A stretch of DNA of 64,000 nucleotides from Luteibacter sp. (GTDB taxonomy: Bacteria > Pseudomonadota > Gammaproteobacteria > Xanthomonadales > Rhodanobacteraceae): NCBI RefSeq assembly GCF_009912395.1, contig NZ_WNDO01000010.1, positions 104,968 to 168,967 on the forward strand, in the 5' to 3' direction. Below, piece by piece: positions 7,233 to 16,711 of the stretch. The translations under genes and the position numbers were made by a program. Below the pieces are notes generated by a model that worked only from the letters and a program-made list of their open reading frames with translations, was not told where the DNA came from and did no database searches. How positions within the stretch are numbered: the stretch's first letter is position 1; each line of letters opens with the position of its first letter.

Positions 7233-9122
7233 ATGATCTCCTTCCGCAACCTCGCCCTGCGCCGGGGCAGCCGCACGCTGCTCTCGCAGATGGACCTCAC
7301 GATCCAGTCCGGATGGAGCCTCGGCGTCATCGGCCGCAACGGCTGTGGCAAGTCCACGCTGTTCGCCGCGCTGAAGGGCGAGCTGGAGCCGGAGGTCGGC
7401 GACCTCGACATGCCGTCCAAGGTCCGCCTGGCCTCGGTGGCGCAGGAAACCCCGGCACTGCCGGACCCGGCCATCGAGTACGTGCTGGGCGGTGACGTGG
7501 ACGTGGCCGCGGCCCTCAAGGCCGAGCAGGACGCCTATATCGCGGAAGATCACGAAGCCGTCGCCCGCGCCCACCATCGCATCGAAGAACTCAACGGCTA
7601 CGACGCGCGTGCCCGCGCCGGCCGCCTCATGCACGGCCTGGGCTTCAGCCCCGAGACTCACAAACAGGCCGTCGCCTCGTTCTCCGGCGGCTGGCGTGTG
7701 CGCCTCAACCTGGCCCGCGCCCTGATGGCGCCGTCCGACCTGCTGCTGCTCGACGAGCCCACCAACCATCTCGATCTCGATGCCGTGCTGTGGCTGGAGG
7801 AATGGCTGCGCCGCTACCAGGGCACGCTGCTGATCATCTCGCACGATCGCGAATTCCTCGACGCGGTCACCTCGCACACGATGCACCTGCACGACGGCAC
7901 CGCGAAGCTCTACACCGGCAACTACACGGCCTTCGAACGCCAGCGCGCCGAGCACCTGCGCCAGCAGCAGATCGCGCACGAGCGCGAGCAGGCCGAGCGC
8001 GCCCACCTGCAATCCTTCATCGACCGCTTCAAGGCGAAGGCCAGCAAGGCCAAGCAGGCGCAGTCGCGCATGAAGCGCCTGGAGAAGATGGCCGGCACCG
8101 AAGCCGTGCGCGCCGAGCGTTCCTTCAGCTTCGCGTTCCCCACGCCGGATCGCCTGCCCACCTCCATGTTGCAGCTCGACCACATCGACGCCGGCTACGG
8201 CTCGCACGTGGTGCTGCGCGACGTCGCCTTCGGTCTGGAATCGGGCGACCGTATCGGCCTGCTGGGACCGAACGGCGCCGGCAAGTCCACGATGGTGAAG
8301 TCGCTGATGGGCGAGCTGGAACCACTGGTAGGCGAACGCGGTTTCCACAAGGACACCAAGATCGGCTACTTCGCCCAGCACACGGTGGAAAGCTTGATCG
8401 AAGGCGCGAGCCCGTTCGACCATCTCCAGCAGAAGGCGCCCACCACCGGCGCACAGATCCTGCGCGATTACCTCGGCACCTGGAACTTCCCCGGCGATCG
8501 CGCCTTCGAACCGGTGGACGCGTTCTCCGGTGGCGAGCGCGCTCGCCTGGCGCTGGCGCTGATCGCGTGGGACAAGCCCAACCTGCTGCTGCTTGACGAA
8601 CCGACGAACCATCTCGACCTCGACATGCGCGAAGCCCTGGCCGACGCGCTCGCCGCGTTCGACGGTGCGCTGGTGCTGGTCTCGCATGATCGCCACCTGC
8701 TCGGCATGGTGTGCGACGAATTCTGGCGCGTGGCCGATGGCGACGTCGCGCCATTCGATGGCGACCTCGACGACTACGCGAAGTGGCTGCGCACGCGCGC
8801 CACGACACGCAAGACGGCGGCCGTGGCTTCCGCCGCAGCCGAGGCGCCTATTCAGAGTTCCGCGAAGGAAAAGCGCAAGCTCAGCGCCGAGGAGCGCGAA
8901 AAGGAAAAGCCGCTGCGCGCGCGGGTGAAGAAGATCGAAACGCTCATCGCCACCATGGACAAGGAGCTGACCCAGATCGAGGGCAAGCTCGCCGACCCCG
9001 CCGTATACGGCGGTCCCACGACCGAGCTGATGCGTCTTGGCCAGCGCCAGGCCGAACTGCGCGGCGAGAAGGAAGCCCTCGAATTGGAATGGCTCGAACT
9101 CCTCGAAAAGCTCGACGCCTGA
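7233..9122 (+). CDS. ABC-F family ATPase (YheS-like)
   Basis: This 629-residue protein has two ATPase domains and no membrane segment. Walker A motifs are GRNGCGKST (34-42) and GPNGAGKST (about 345-353), signatures are SFSGGWRVRLNLARA and FSGGERARLALAL, and both Walker B boxes read LLLLDEPTNHLDLD. The Lys/Arg-rich linker (about 230-310) is the P-site tRNA-interaction motif region. A charged coiled-coil tail (about 545-629) follows. ABC-F proteins act on ribosomes, relieving stalled translation. The order and tail fit the YheS group better than EttA. It ends one base before the rpfE-like gene, suggesting co-transcription. Confidence 0.92.
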   Translation: MISFRNLALRRGSRTLLSQMDLTIQSGWSLGVIGRNGCGKSTLFAALKGELEPEVGDLDMPSKVRLASVAQETPALPDPAIEYVLGGDVDVAAALKAEQDAYIAEDHEAVARAHHRIEELNGYDARARAGRLMHGLGFSPETHKQAVASFSGGWRVRLNLARALMAPSDLLLLDEPTNHLDLDAVLWLEEWLRRYQGTLLIISHDREFLDAVTSHTMHLHDGTAKLYTGNYTAFERQRAEHLRQQQIAHEREQAERAHLQSFIDRFKAKASKAKQAQSRMKRLEKMAGTEAVRAERSFSFAFPTPDRLPTSMLQLDHIDAGYGSHVVLRDVAFGLESGDRIGLLGPNGAGKSTMVKSLMGELEPLVGERGFHKDTKIGYFAQHTVESLIEGASPFDHLQQKAPTTGAQILRDYLGTWNFPGDRAFEPVDAFSGGERARLALALIAWDKPNLLLLDEPTNHLDLDMREALADALAAFDGALVLVSHDRHLLGMVCDEFWRVADGDVAPFDGDLDDYAKWLRTRATTRKTAAVASAAAEAPIQSSAKEKRKLSAEEREKEKPLRARVKKIETLIATMDKELTQIEGKLADPAVYGGPTTELMRLGQRQAELRGEKEALELEWLELLEKLDA

Positions 9123-9123
9123 C

Positions 9124-10113
9124 ATGGCCAACGTCCTGCATCTGCTGCTGCCGGGACGCGACAAGCTCGCGCATATCCCTGAATTCACGGCATGGCTGGC
9201 ACGCGGTACGTCGCTGCCATCGGCGGTGCCGGGTTACCTCGCCGCGCTGGCCGAACATTTCCGCTGGCCCTCGGGGCCACTGCCCGCCGCCGCGCTGATT
9301 CGTCAGGCGGTGGCCGGCGATGCAGGCGATGCGCTCTGGTTGTGCGCCGATCCTGCCTGGGTGCAGCCGGAACTCAACGGTGCGCGTCTGCTCGGTTGCG
9401 GCAATCTTGGTGTCTTGCCGGAAGAGGCCGAGGGCATGGTGGTGGCGCTCGCCGAAACCTTCTCCGCCGAAGGCATGAGCCTGTCCGTGGGCGACCCGCA
9501 GCACTGGCAGCTTCGCGTGCCCGAGTACGTCGGCGTGCCTGCGTTCCCCGAGCCCGAGGAGGCACTGGGCGCCGATCTGTTCGAACAGCTTCCGCAAGGC
9601 GAGGAGGGCCGACGCTGGCGCGCGCTGCTCAACGAAGCGCAGGTCGTGCTGCACAACCATCCCACCAACGCGCTGCGCACACGCGAAGGCCTGCCGCCGA
9701 TCAACAGCGTCTGGCTATGGGGCGCGGGCGTGCTGCCCGATTGGGTGGAGTGCGGACAGCAACGCATCTATAGCGACGACCTGCTGGTGTGGGCTCTGGC
9801 GCAGAAAGCCGACGTCGAAGTCCAACCCCGTTCGGCCCTGCTTTCCGGTGGCACTAACGAAACCCGGACTTCTGTAGGAGCGCGCTTGCGCGCGATGCAC
9901 GCTGGCGACACCCCCGAATCGCGCGCAAGCGCGCTCCTACAGATAAGCCTGCTCGACCTCCAGGACATCCAACCCACCGCCTTCGAACGCGACTGGTGGC
10001 CCATGCTCCAGTCCCACCTCGACGCCGGCACCGAACTGCGTCTCTCTTTCGCCGACGGACGCCGCATGGTGCTGCGCAAGCGGCATCGCCTGCGTTTCTG
10101 GCGCAAGGCATGA
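9124..10113 (+). CDS. RpfE-like protein carrying an in-frame REPIN insertion
   Basis: The 329-residue protein begins MANVLHLLLPGRDKLAHIP. It resembles the RpfE-type regulatory proteins (distantly related to cofactor-independent phosphoglycerate mutase) that sit next to recJ in xanthomonads; this is a family-level recognition from position and overall pattern, not from a diagnostic motif. Residues about 250-273 ([20 protein letters not shown] and the next residues) are encoded entirely by a REPIN at 9871-9943, read without a stop and without losing frame. Normal sequence resumes with LLDLQDIQPTAFERDWW. It overlaps recJ by an ATGA, so the two are translationally coupled. Whether the inserted loop is tolerated cannot be judged from sequence. 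Confidence 0.65.
   Translation: MANVLHLLLPGRDKLAHIPEFTAWLARGTSLPSAVPGYLAALAEHFRWPSGPLPAAALIRQAVAGDAGDALWLCADPAWVQPELNGARLLGCGNLGVLPEEAEGMVVALAETFSAEGMSLSVGDPQHWQLRVPEYVGVPAFPEPEEALGADLFEQLPQGEEGRRWRALLNEAQVVLHNHPTNALRTREGLPPINSVWLWGAGVLPDWVECGQQRIYSDDLLVWALAQKADVEVQPRSALLSGGTNETRTSVGARLRAMHAGDTPESRASALLQISLLDLQDIQPTAFERDWWPMLQSHLDAGTELRLSFADGRRMVLRKRHRLRFWRKA
9871..9943. repeat. REPIN inside the rpfE-like coding sequence
   Basis: Two inverted REPs (left TCTGTAGGAGCGCGC, right GCGCGCTCCTACAGA) flank a spacer of about 25 bases. The 73-base element is embedded in the open reading frame and is translated in the frame that reads the GTAGGAG foot as Val-Gly-Ala, avoiding the TAG. It contributes about 24 residues. 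Confidence 0.9.
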
Positions 10114-11819
10114 CCGGCAAGCTCTGGTATCGCCGCGCCGTCGCCACCGCACCCAGCGGCTGGCCCGCGTGGGCGCATCCGGTGATCCAGCGCATCTACG
10201 CCGCGCGCGGCGTCTGCACGCCCGACGAGGCGGACCACAAGCTGGCGCGCATGCTTTCACCGGCCCAGATGGGCGGCATGGAGCGCGCCGTGGCCCTGCT
10301 CGCGCAGGCCATCGACGAAGGCTGGCGCATCGTGGTCGCGGGCGACTACGACTGCGACGGCGCGACCGGCACGGCCGTGGCGGTGCGCGGCCTGCGCTTG
10401 CTTGGCGCGAGTCAGGTTCGCCACATGGTACCGAATCGTTTCGTCCACGGCTACGGTCTCAGCGAAGCGCTTGTCGCCTCGCTCGACCCCGCACCGGACC
10501 TCATCGTCACCGTCGACAACGGCGTAGCGAGCATCGCCGGTGTCGAAGCGGCGCACGCACGTGGCATCCGCGTGCTCGTCACCGATCATCATCTGCCGGG
10601 CGACGTGCTGCCCAACGCCGATGCGATGGTGAATCCGAATCTCTCCGGCGACGGCTTCCCGAGCAAGGCGCTCGCGGGTGTCGGCGTCATGTTCTATCTT
10701 CTGCTCGGCTTGCGCGCGGCGTTGCGCGAGCAAGGTCGTTTCCCACAAGGCGAGCCGGACCTCGGCGCGTTGCTCGACCTGGTCGCATTGGGCACGGTGG
10801 CCGATCTCGTGCCGCTGGACTTCAACAACCGCGTGCTGGTGGAAGCGGGCCTGAAGCGCATGCGCGCTGGCAAGGCCTGCGCAGGTATCACAGCGCTGGT
10901 CGAGGCGAGCAACCGTTCCATCGCCACCGTGGCCGCCACCGACCTGGGTTTCGCCATCGGTCCGCGTCTCAACGCGGCGGGGCGCCTGGAAGACATGTCG
11001 CTCGGCGTCGCGTGCCTGCTCACCGACGACATCGCCATCGCCCGCCGTTACGCCGAACAGCTCTCCGCGATCAACCAGGAACGCCGTGAGATGCAGGCGG
11101 GCATGGTGGACGAGGCCGAGCGCATGGTCACCAAGGCGGCGCATGTGGACGCGGTGGGCGTGGCGCTGTTCGATCCCGGCTGGCACGCGGGCGTCGTCGG
11201 CCTGGTCGCCTCGAAGCTCAAGGACAAGCTGCATCGCCCTGTCATGGCCTTCGCGCCCGCCGGCGACGACAGCGACGAACTGCGTGGCTCGGCGCGTTCC
11301 ATCGCTGGCTTCCACATCCGCGACGCGCTGGCCGAGATCGACGCGAAGCACCCTGGGTTGATCCTGCGTTTTGGCGGCCACGCGATGGCCGCCGGCATGA
11401 GCCTGCGCGCGGCGGACTTCGCACGCTTCGTCGCCGCTTTCGACGCCGTAGCCACCGCGCACCTCGACGAGGAGCGCTTGCAGGCCTCGATCCACACGGA
11501 CGGCGAACTCGACTACCGCGACCACACCCTCGACCTGGCACGGCAACTGCGCCATGCCGGGCCGTGGGGCCAGGGCTTCCCGCCGCCGCTGTTCGAGAAC
11601 GTTTTCGAATGCGCGTCATGGAAGCCGATGGGCACGCGCCACCTGCGTTTCCAGCTTCGTCACGAACAAGGCGGCGCACCGCTGGATGCCGTGATGTTCA
11701 GCTGCTACGACGGCACGCCACCCCCGCAGCGCTTCCGCGCGGCGTACGAACTCACCGTCAACGACTGGCAGGGCAGGGAAAGCGTGCGGCTGCTGCTGAC
11801 GCACCTCGAGCCGCTCTGA
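10110..11819 (+). CDS. recJ: single-stranded-DNA-specific exonuclease RecJ
   Basis: The 569-residue protein is a DHH-superfamily 5'-3' exonuclease acting in RecF-pathway recombination and mismatch repair. Visible motifs are DYDCDGATGTA (motif I), DNGVAS, the DHH triad in VLVTDHHLPGD and the DHHA1 element RFGGHAMAAGMSL near residue 430. The C-terminal OB-like domain ends LLLTHLEPL. The start ATG overlaps the stop of the rpfE-like gene (ATGA). Length is normal for the family. Confidence 0.97.
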   Translation: MTGKLWYRRAVATAPSGWPAWAHPVIQRIYAARGVCTPDEADHKLARMLSPAQMGGMERAVALLAQAIDEGWRIVVAGDYDCDGATGTAVAVRGLRLLGASQVRHMVPNRFVHGYGLSEALVASLDPAPDLIVTVDNGVASIAGVEAAHARGIRVLVTDHHLPGDVLPNADAMVNPNLSGDGFPSKALAGVGVMFYLLLGLRAALREQGRFPQGEPDLGALLDLVALGTVADLVPLDFNNRVLVEAGLKRMRAGKACAGITALVEASNRSIATVAATDLGFAIGPRLNAAGRLEDMSLGVACLLTDDIAIARRYAEQLSAINQERREMQAGMVDEAERMVTKAAHVDAVGVALFDPGWHAGVVGLVASKLKDKLHRPVMAFAPAGDDSDELRGSARSIAGFHIRDALAEIDAKHPGLILRFGGHAMAAGMSLRAADFARFVAAFDAVATAHLDEERLQASIHTDGELDYRDHTLDLARQLRHAGPWGQGFPPPLFENVFECASWKPMGTRHLRFQLRHEQGGAPLDAVMFSCYDGTPPPQRFRAAYELTVNDWQGRESVRLLLTHLEPL

Positions 11820-11834
11820 CCGGGCGACGGCTTT

Positions 11835-11862
11835 TGTAGGAGCGCGCAAGCGCGCTCCTACA
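11835..11862. repeat. single REP hairpin, short form
   Basis: A 28-base palindrome TGTAGGAGCGCGC/AAGC/... with the central GATC part of the longer elements deleted. It lies 15 bases after the recJ stop and may act as a transcript end. Confidence 0.85.
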
Positions 11863-11927
11863 GAAAAACGGGTCGCGTCCCGCAGTCGGGATGCATGTCG
11901 CCTCGATCTGGCATAGTCGACCCACCC

Positions 11928-12923
11928 ATGTCGATCATCAATGTCCCCATGCGTCCTACTGCCCTCAAAGCCGTGGCGATCGCGCTGTTGTCGGCGCTGT
12001 TCTTCGCGTGCACCTATGTGTTCAACCGTGCCATCGTCAGTGGCGGTGGTCATTGGCAATGGGCGGTGATCCTGCGCTACCTCATCACGTTGCCGTTGCT
12101 CGCGGCGGTGCTGCCGTTCCAGGGCGGCCTGGGCAAGCTGCCCTATGAGTTACGTACGTACCCGCGTACCTGGTGGTTGTGGAGCAGCGTGGGCTTCGTG
12201 CTGTTCAGCATCCCGCTGACCTGGGCCGCCACCAGTGGTCCGTCCTGGCTGGTGGCGGGGAGTTTCCAGACCACCGTGCTTGCCGGGCCATTGCTCGCCC
12301 CGTTCATCTATCGCGACGAGCGCGCCCGGTGGCAGGTCGGTGCCCTGGCGATCGGCGCGCTGATCGTGGGCGGCGTGATGTTGCTCCAGGTGGGGCATGC
12401 GAACGGTTCGCTCGACGCCGCCGCATGGCTGGCCGTGGCGGCGGTGATGTTCTCGGCGTTCGCCTATCCGCTGGGCAACCGCATGATCCTCCTGCACCTG
12501 GAGCGCAGCGGCACCCGGCTGGGCGCCGTGCAACGGGTCTTCGGCATGACGCTGGCGAGCTGGCCGCTGTGGCTGTTGCTGGCCGTGGTGACCTGGGCCA
12601 CCGTCGGGCCGCCGACGGGGCGCGAGGTGCTGCTCGCGGGCGGTGTGGCCCTGTCCTCGGGTGTCATCGCTACGGTGCTGTTCTTCCACGCGACCGAGAG
12701 TGTGGGCCGGAATCCGACCGCGCTGGCGGCGGTGGAGGCCATGCAGGCCGCCGAATTGCTGTTTGCCACAGGGATCGGCGTCGCCTTCCTCGGCGAGCCG
12801 TTCCCGGACGCGCTGGCCGCGTTCGGCGCAGTCGCCATCGTGCTGGGCATCGTGCTGTTTGCCTGGGTGAGCGGCCGCGAATCAGCCATCGACCCGGCAT
12901 CGGCGAGCGACAGGGGCGCCTGA
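11928..12923 (+). CDS. DMT-superfamily (EamA-type) multidrug/metabolite exporter
   Basis: A 331-residue, strongly hydrophobic protein with about ten membrane helices arranged as two EamA repeats; the first begins ALKAVAIALLSALFFACTYV and the second around residue 160 (WLAVAAVMFSAFAYPLGNRM). A conserved SFQTTVLAGPLLAPFIYRDE segment at about 105-124 matches the first-repeat exit helix. Substrate cannot be inferred. Three ATGs compete (11895, 11928, 11949); none has a strong Shine-Dalgarno sequence and 11928 is a compromise. The C-terminal tail is soluble and charged. Confidence 0.8.
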   Translation: MSIINVPMRPTALKAVAIALLSALFFACTYVFNRAIVSGGGHWQWAVILRYLITLPLLAAVLPFQGGLGKLPYELRTYPRTWWLWSSVGFVLFSIPLTWAATSGPSWLVAGSFQTTVLAGPLLAPFIYRDERARWQVGALAIGALIVGGVMLLQVGHANGSLDAAAWLAVAAVMFSAFAYPLGNRMILLHLERSGTRLGAVQRVFGMTLASWPLWLLLAVVTWATVGPPTGREVLLAGGVALSSGVIATVLFFHATESVGRNPTALAAVEAMQAAELLFATGIGVAFLGEPFPDALAAFGAVAIVLGIVLFAWVSGRESAIDPASASDRGA

Positions 12924-12965
12924 CACACGGACGGCGTAGGCTGTGTGCTCCTTCCGGAGTCCGTC

Positions 12966-13397
12966 ATGAAAGCTGTCGCGCTCGCCTTGTTCCTTTCCCT
13001 TCCGGCTTTCGCCCAGGCCGGGCCGCCGCCCGGCACCCATGGCGAGCCCGCGCCGGCCGCCGAGCCGATGCGCCGTTTCGAGTGGCGGGACGCCAAGGCG
13101 GGGTTCACCTTTGTCGGGCCGGAGCGCTGGGCGGGGGTGGTGCAGGCCGTCGCCTTGACGCACGGGGATGGCGTGCGCTTCGTCGCCGCCGGGAAGACCG
13201 TGGCTACCTTGCATAGCGAGGATAAGAAGGGGTTGTCGATCGACGAGGCGTCGGCTGATCGGGTGCTCTCCCGCCATGGGAATCGGGTGGTGACCTTTAC
13301 CCTTGGTGACGACGCCGGTGACCTGGGGTTGTCCGATGAAGAGCTGGCGGCGGCGGTGCGGTGGGATGGGGCCGTGAGCGGCGAGGCTTCCCGGTAG
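12966..13397 (+). CDS. small secreted protein, unknown function
   Basis: A 143-residue precursor with a signal peptide (MKAVALALFLSLPAFAQA, cut near residue 18) followed by a Pro/Ala-rich stretch. No family was recognised. The central part (FEWRDAKAGFTFVGPERWAG and onwards) alternates hydrophobic and polar residues like a compact beta domain, suggesting a periplasmic protein. The start follows a CCGGAGTCCGTC ribosome-binding sequence. It lies 42 bases after the DMT exporter and before a half REP. Confidence 0.65.
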   Translation: MKAVALALFLSLPAFAQAGPPPGTHGEPAPAAEPMRRFEWRDAKAGFTFVGPERWAGVVQAVALTHGDGVRFVAAGKTVATLHSEDKKGLSIDEASADRVLSRHGNRVVTFTLGDDAGDLGLSDEELAAAVRWDGAVSGEASR

Positions 13398-13398
13398 G

Positions 13399-13421
13399 GT
13401 CGCGCGCAAGCGCGTTCCTAC
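13399..13421. repeat. half REP
   Basis: A single right-hand REP arm, GTCGCGCGCAAGCGCGTTCC followed by TACA, with one base change from consensus (GTTCC for CTCC). No matching left arm is nearby, so this is a solitary or decayed unit. Confidence 0.7.
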
Positions 13422-13502
13422 ACATACATTGATTCGTCCTGAGTATTGAACGGGAGCTTTTGCTCTATCGATTCGACTCAATTCAGGGTCTAACCTTTTC
13501 TT

Positions 13503-14753
13503 ATGGTTCATTCCCTGGAGGTTCTTGTGGACGGCTCGTCGTCCGCCGCGCCGGCGGTGTTGGTTGATCGGCGCATTCGTCATGGCACGCCGGCGTTTCG
13601 GCGCACCAACCTGGCCCTGTTCTCGTCGGGCTTCGCCACGTTCGGGCTGCTGTACTGCGTGCAGCCGTTGCTCCCTGCCTTCTCGCGTGCCTTCGGTGTC
13701 GATGCCGCCGGTAGTTCGCTGTCGCTGTCGGTCACCACGGGCGTGCTCGCCGTGGCGATGCTGTTCGCGGGCGCGCTGTCGGATATGTGGGGGCGCAAGC
13801 CGGTGATGCTTGCATCATTGCTGGGGTCATCGTTGCTGGTGCTGGCGACGGCGATGGCGCCGAACTGGACGAGCCTGCTGGTGCTGCGCGCAATGCTCGG
13901 TGTGACGCTGGCTGGCTTGCCCGCTGTGGCGATGACGTATGTCAGTGAGGAGATCCACGCCGATTCGCTCGGTTTCGCCATGGGCCTCTATATCGGTGGC
14001 AATGCCATCGGTGGCATGGGTGGTCGCCTCATCTCCGGCTTTGCGGCGGATCATTCCTCTTGGCGTGTTGCCGTCGGCGTGATCGGTGCGCTGGGTCTGG
14101 TCGCTTGTGCGCTGGTGGCGAAAGGGCTGCCGCCCTCGTTGCATTTCGAGCCGCGTCGCGCGCATCCGCGTGCGTTGTTGTCGTCGTTCGGCTCGTTGTG
14201 GCGTGACAAGGGCTTGCCGTGGCTGTTTGCCGAGGCGTTCCTGCTGATGGGCGCCTTCGTCACGATTTACAACTATGCGTCGTATCGACTGCTGGCGCCG
14301 CCGTTCTCGCTGTCACAGTCGCATGTGGGTGCGATCTTCATGGTGTACCTGATCGGCGTGGGTAGTTCCGCGTGGATGGGGGCGATTGCCGGCAAGCTGG
14401 GGCGCCGTCGTGTGTTGTGGACGGCGTTCGTGATCACCCTGGCGGGTGTGGCGCTGACGGCGACGCAGTCGCTGTGGGCCATTGTCACCGGCATCGCGCT
14501 GGTGACCTTTGGGTTCTTCGGCGGGCATTCCATTGCGAGTAGTTGGGTGGGCAAGCGGGCGCCGCTGGCTAAGGCGCATGCGTCGTCGTGCTATCTGTTT
14601 TCGTATTACATGGGGTCGAGTATCGCCGGGTCGTTGGGTGGCTTTGCGTGGACGCATGCGGGGTGGAATGGTGTCGCTATGTACGTAGGTGTGCTGGTGG
14701 TGGCGGGGTTGGTGATTTCGTTGAAACTTCGGCGGTTGGAGCCGTTGGGGTAG
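13503..14753 (+). CDS. MFS transporter (YnfM-like)
   Basis: A 416-residue protein with twelve predicted membrane helices. The MFS loop 2-3 motif appears as GALSDMWGRKPVM and its second-half repeat as GKLGRRRVLW. FGLLYCVQPLLPAFSRAFGV in helix 1 is typical of the YnfM/arabinose-exporter-like group. The first 35 residues are soluble. Substrate is not predictable. The start ATG lies after an unusually AT-rich spacer (about 13430-13500) that probably holds its promoter. Confidence 0.85.
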   Translation: MVHSLEVLVDGSSSAAPAVLVDRRIRHGTPAFRRTNLALFSSGFATFGLLYCVQPLLPAFSRAFGVDAAGSSLSLSVTTGVLAVAMLFAGALSDMWGRKPVMLASLLGSSLLVLATAMAPNWTSLLVLRAMLGVTLAGLPAVAMTYVSEEIHADSLGFAMGLYIGGNAIGGMGGRLISGFAADHSSWRVAVGVIGALGLVACALVAKGLPPSLHFEPRRAHPRALLSSFGSLWRDKGLPWLFAEAFLLMGAFVTIYNYASYRLLAPPFSLSQSHVGAIFMVYLIGVGSSAWMGAIAGKLGRRRVLWTAFVITLAGVALTATQSLWAIVTGIALVTFGFFGGHSIASSWVGKRAPLAKAHASSCYLFSYYMGSSIAGSLGGFAWTHAGWNGVAMYVGVLVVAGLVISLKLRRLEPLG

Positions 14754-14810
14754 GGGAGCGTTGCCCGGGATGTTGGGCATGGCTTCATTCGCGTTGGCTG
14801 TGCTGAGGGG

Positions 14811-14833
14811 TCGCGCGCAAGCGCGCTCCTACA
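14811..14833. repeat. half REP
   Basis: A solitary arm TCGCGCGCAAGCGCGCTCCT followed by ACA, in the convergent gap between the MFS gene and the S9 peptidase. It could be a remnant of a REPIN. Confidence 0.75.
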
Positions 14834-14866
14834 AGGGGGGGAGTCGCCGGGATAGAGCGCGCGTGG

Positions 14867-16711
14867 TCAGGGGAGGTGGGTGTAGAAGGTGTGTTCGTGT
14901 TCCAGGGCGTGGGCGAGGGTGGTGGCCTGGCGGAAGCCGTGTCGTTCTTCGGGGTAGGCGTGGTATTCGCAAGGGATGCCGCGTTCGCGGAGTGCGGCGA
15001 CCATCGCTTCGGTTTGTGCGGGTACGACCACCGCGTCGCGCAGGCCCTGGAAGAAGATCACCGGTACGTCGATGTCCTGCGCATGGAGCAGGGGCGTGCG
15101 TTCGCGGTAGATCGCGGCGTCGGCCACGGGGTCGCCGATCAGCCAGTCCATGTAGTCCGCTTCGAATTTGTGGGTGTCCTTCGCCAGCGCGATGGGGTCG
15201 CTCACACCGTAGAGGCTCGCGCCGCCGCGGAAGACATCGCGGAAGGCCAGGGCACATAACACCGTATAGCCACCTGCGCTGCCGCCGCGGATATAGGCGC
15301 GCTTCGGATCGATCAGCCCCTGTTCGGCGAGCCAGGGTACGAGGGAGCAGACATCGTCGACGTCCGCTTCGCCCCAGGCGCCACGCAACGCGTCGCGATA
15401 CGCGCGGCCGTAGCCGGTGCTGCCCCGGTAGTTGACGTCGGCCACGGCGAAACCTTGGCCGGTCCAGAACTGGATGCGCGGGTCGAAGGCGGGATGTGTC
15501 GCCGAGGTCGGGCCGCCGTGGACGAAGACGAGCAGGGGCGGCGGCGTGGTGGTGCGTGGCAGATAAAGGAAACCGTGAGCTTCTGTAGGAGCGCGCTTGC
15601 GCGCGATCGCGCGCAAGCGCGCTCCTACGACGGGCCAGGTGATGGGTTGAGGTGGCGTGATGTCCTCATCGGGCAATGGCGATCCCCCGCCAGCGATGAT
15701 GTCCAACTCGCCCGTGCCACGATCGATCGCGATGATGGTCGAGGAGCGAGTGGCGGATGCGGCTATCGCGTAGAGACGTCGCTCGTCCGCTGCGATGGCG
15801 CGGAAGCGTGTGTAGGACGGCGCGAGCTCATGGACATCCTCGCCGTCGAGCAACGACAGCCGCCCGAAATCCTTGTCGAACCAGGTGACGAACCGTCGGC
15901 CGTCGTCGAGTCCGAGCCACGTATGGGCGCCTAGTTGCCAAGAGGCGCCAGCGTGATCGGCTTGCGGCGAGGGGATGGCCATGGCTGCGCCATGAACGGG
16001 AAAACGCCAGGGTTGCCACCAGCCATCCCGATCGGTCAGTGCGATCAGATCGCCGTTCCTGGCGAAGGCGGGCTGCTGGATCGATTCGTCACCGGCCGCG
16101 ACGACTACGGGTGCGCCGGAGGGCATGCCAGATCCATCCAAGGCAACACGCATCAAACGCGTTCGGGTCCAGGGTTGATGAGGACGATCCCATTCGATCC
16201 AGGCGAGCGACAGGCCGTCATTCGCGACGCGAGGCGACGCATAGAAATCGGTGCCTTCCGCGAGTACTTGTCGTTGTCCTCGTGCATCCATGGCGATGAT
16301 CCGATGCACCGGCAGCCGAGCACCTTCGTCATGCTCTTCCACGGCGAGCACCCGTTCGTGTGCTTGGTCGTACACAAGGTCGCCATGGCGCGCCTCGTCG
16401 ATGCCACCGAAGCGCTCCGGCGCACCTGCATCAAGCGCCTGTCGATAGACCTGCTGGTCCTTCTCGTTGACGAAGCACACTGCGCTCCCTGCGACACAGA
16501 AACTGCCACCGCCATATTCGTAGACGCGGCTGCGCATGCTGTATCCGTCCGGCGTCAGGCAGCGTGCTTGTCCATCGCGCCAGATCCAGAGGCGGGTCGC
16601 ACCATCGGCGGGATCGAAGCGTCCGAAAACGAGACCTTCCGGTCCTGCGGCCAGTTCGGTGAAGTCGGCACCGGCCGCGACGGCCTGCGCTGCGCTGAGG
16701 CGTTGGGTCAT
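14867..16711 (-). CDS. S9-family (prolyl oligopeptidase/acylaminoacyl) peptidase of the PQQ operon, with in-frame REP insertion
   Basis: A 614-residue protein with an N-terminal seven-bladed propeller (about 1-350) and a C-terminal alpha/beta-hydrolase domain. The nucleophile is in GGSAGGYTV, the acid probably in [12 protein letters not shown], and the His in [10 protein letters not shown]. There is no signal peptide, so it is cytoplasmic. Its ATG overlaps the pqqE TGA (ATGA), making it the last gene of the PQQ operon. No pqqF- or pqqG-type metalloprotease is present, so it is a good candidate for cutting PqqA after PqqE acts, like the S9 peptidase PqqM of some Pseudomonas clusters. Residues about 361-376 ([16 protein letters not shown]) come from a 44-base REP palindrome inserted at the hinge between the two domains. 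Confidence 0.88.
   Translation of the reverse strand: MTQRLSAAQAVAAGADFTELAAGPEGLVFGRFDPADGATRLWIWRDGQARCLTPDGYSMRSRVYEYGGGSFCVAGSAVCFVNEKDQQVYRQALDAGAPERFGGIDEARHGDLVYDQAHERVLAVEEHDEGARLPVHRIIAMDARGQRQVLAEGTDFYASPRVANDGLSLAWIEWDRPHQPWTRTRLMRVALDGSGMPSGAPVVVAAGDESIQQPAFARNGDLIALTDRDGWWQPWRFPVHGAAMAIPSPQADHAGASWQLGAHTWLGLDDGRRFVTWFDKDFGRLSLLDGEDVHELAPSYTRFRAIAADERRLYAIAASATRSSTIIAIDRGTGELDIIAGGGSPLPDEDITPPQPITWPVVGARLRAIARKRAPTEAHGFLYLPRTTTPPPLLVFVHGGPTSATHPAFDPRIQFWTGQGFAVADVNYRGSTGYGRAYRDALRGAWGEADVDDVCSLVPWLAEQGLIDPKRAYIRGGSAGGYTVLCALAFRDVFRGGASLYGVSDPIALAKDTHKFEADYMDWLIGDPVADAAIYRERTPLLHAQDIDVPVIFFQGLRDAVVVPAQTEAMVAALRERGIPCEYHAYPEERHGFRQATTLAHALEHEHTFYTHLP
15585..15628. repeat. REP palindrome inside the S9 peptidase gene
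   Basis: A perfect 44-base palindrome, each arm GTAGGAGCGCGCTTGCGCGC with a central GATC, sits within the coding region and keeps the reading frame. It is read on the minus strand as [15 protein letters not shown]. Confidence 0.92.
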
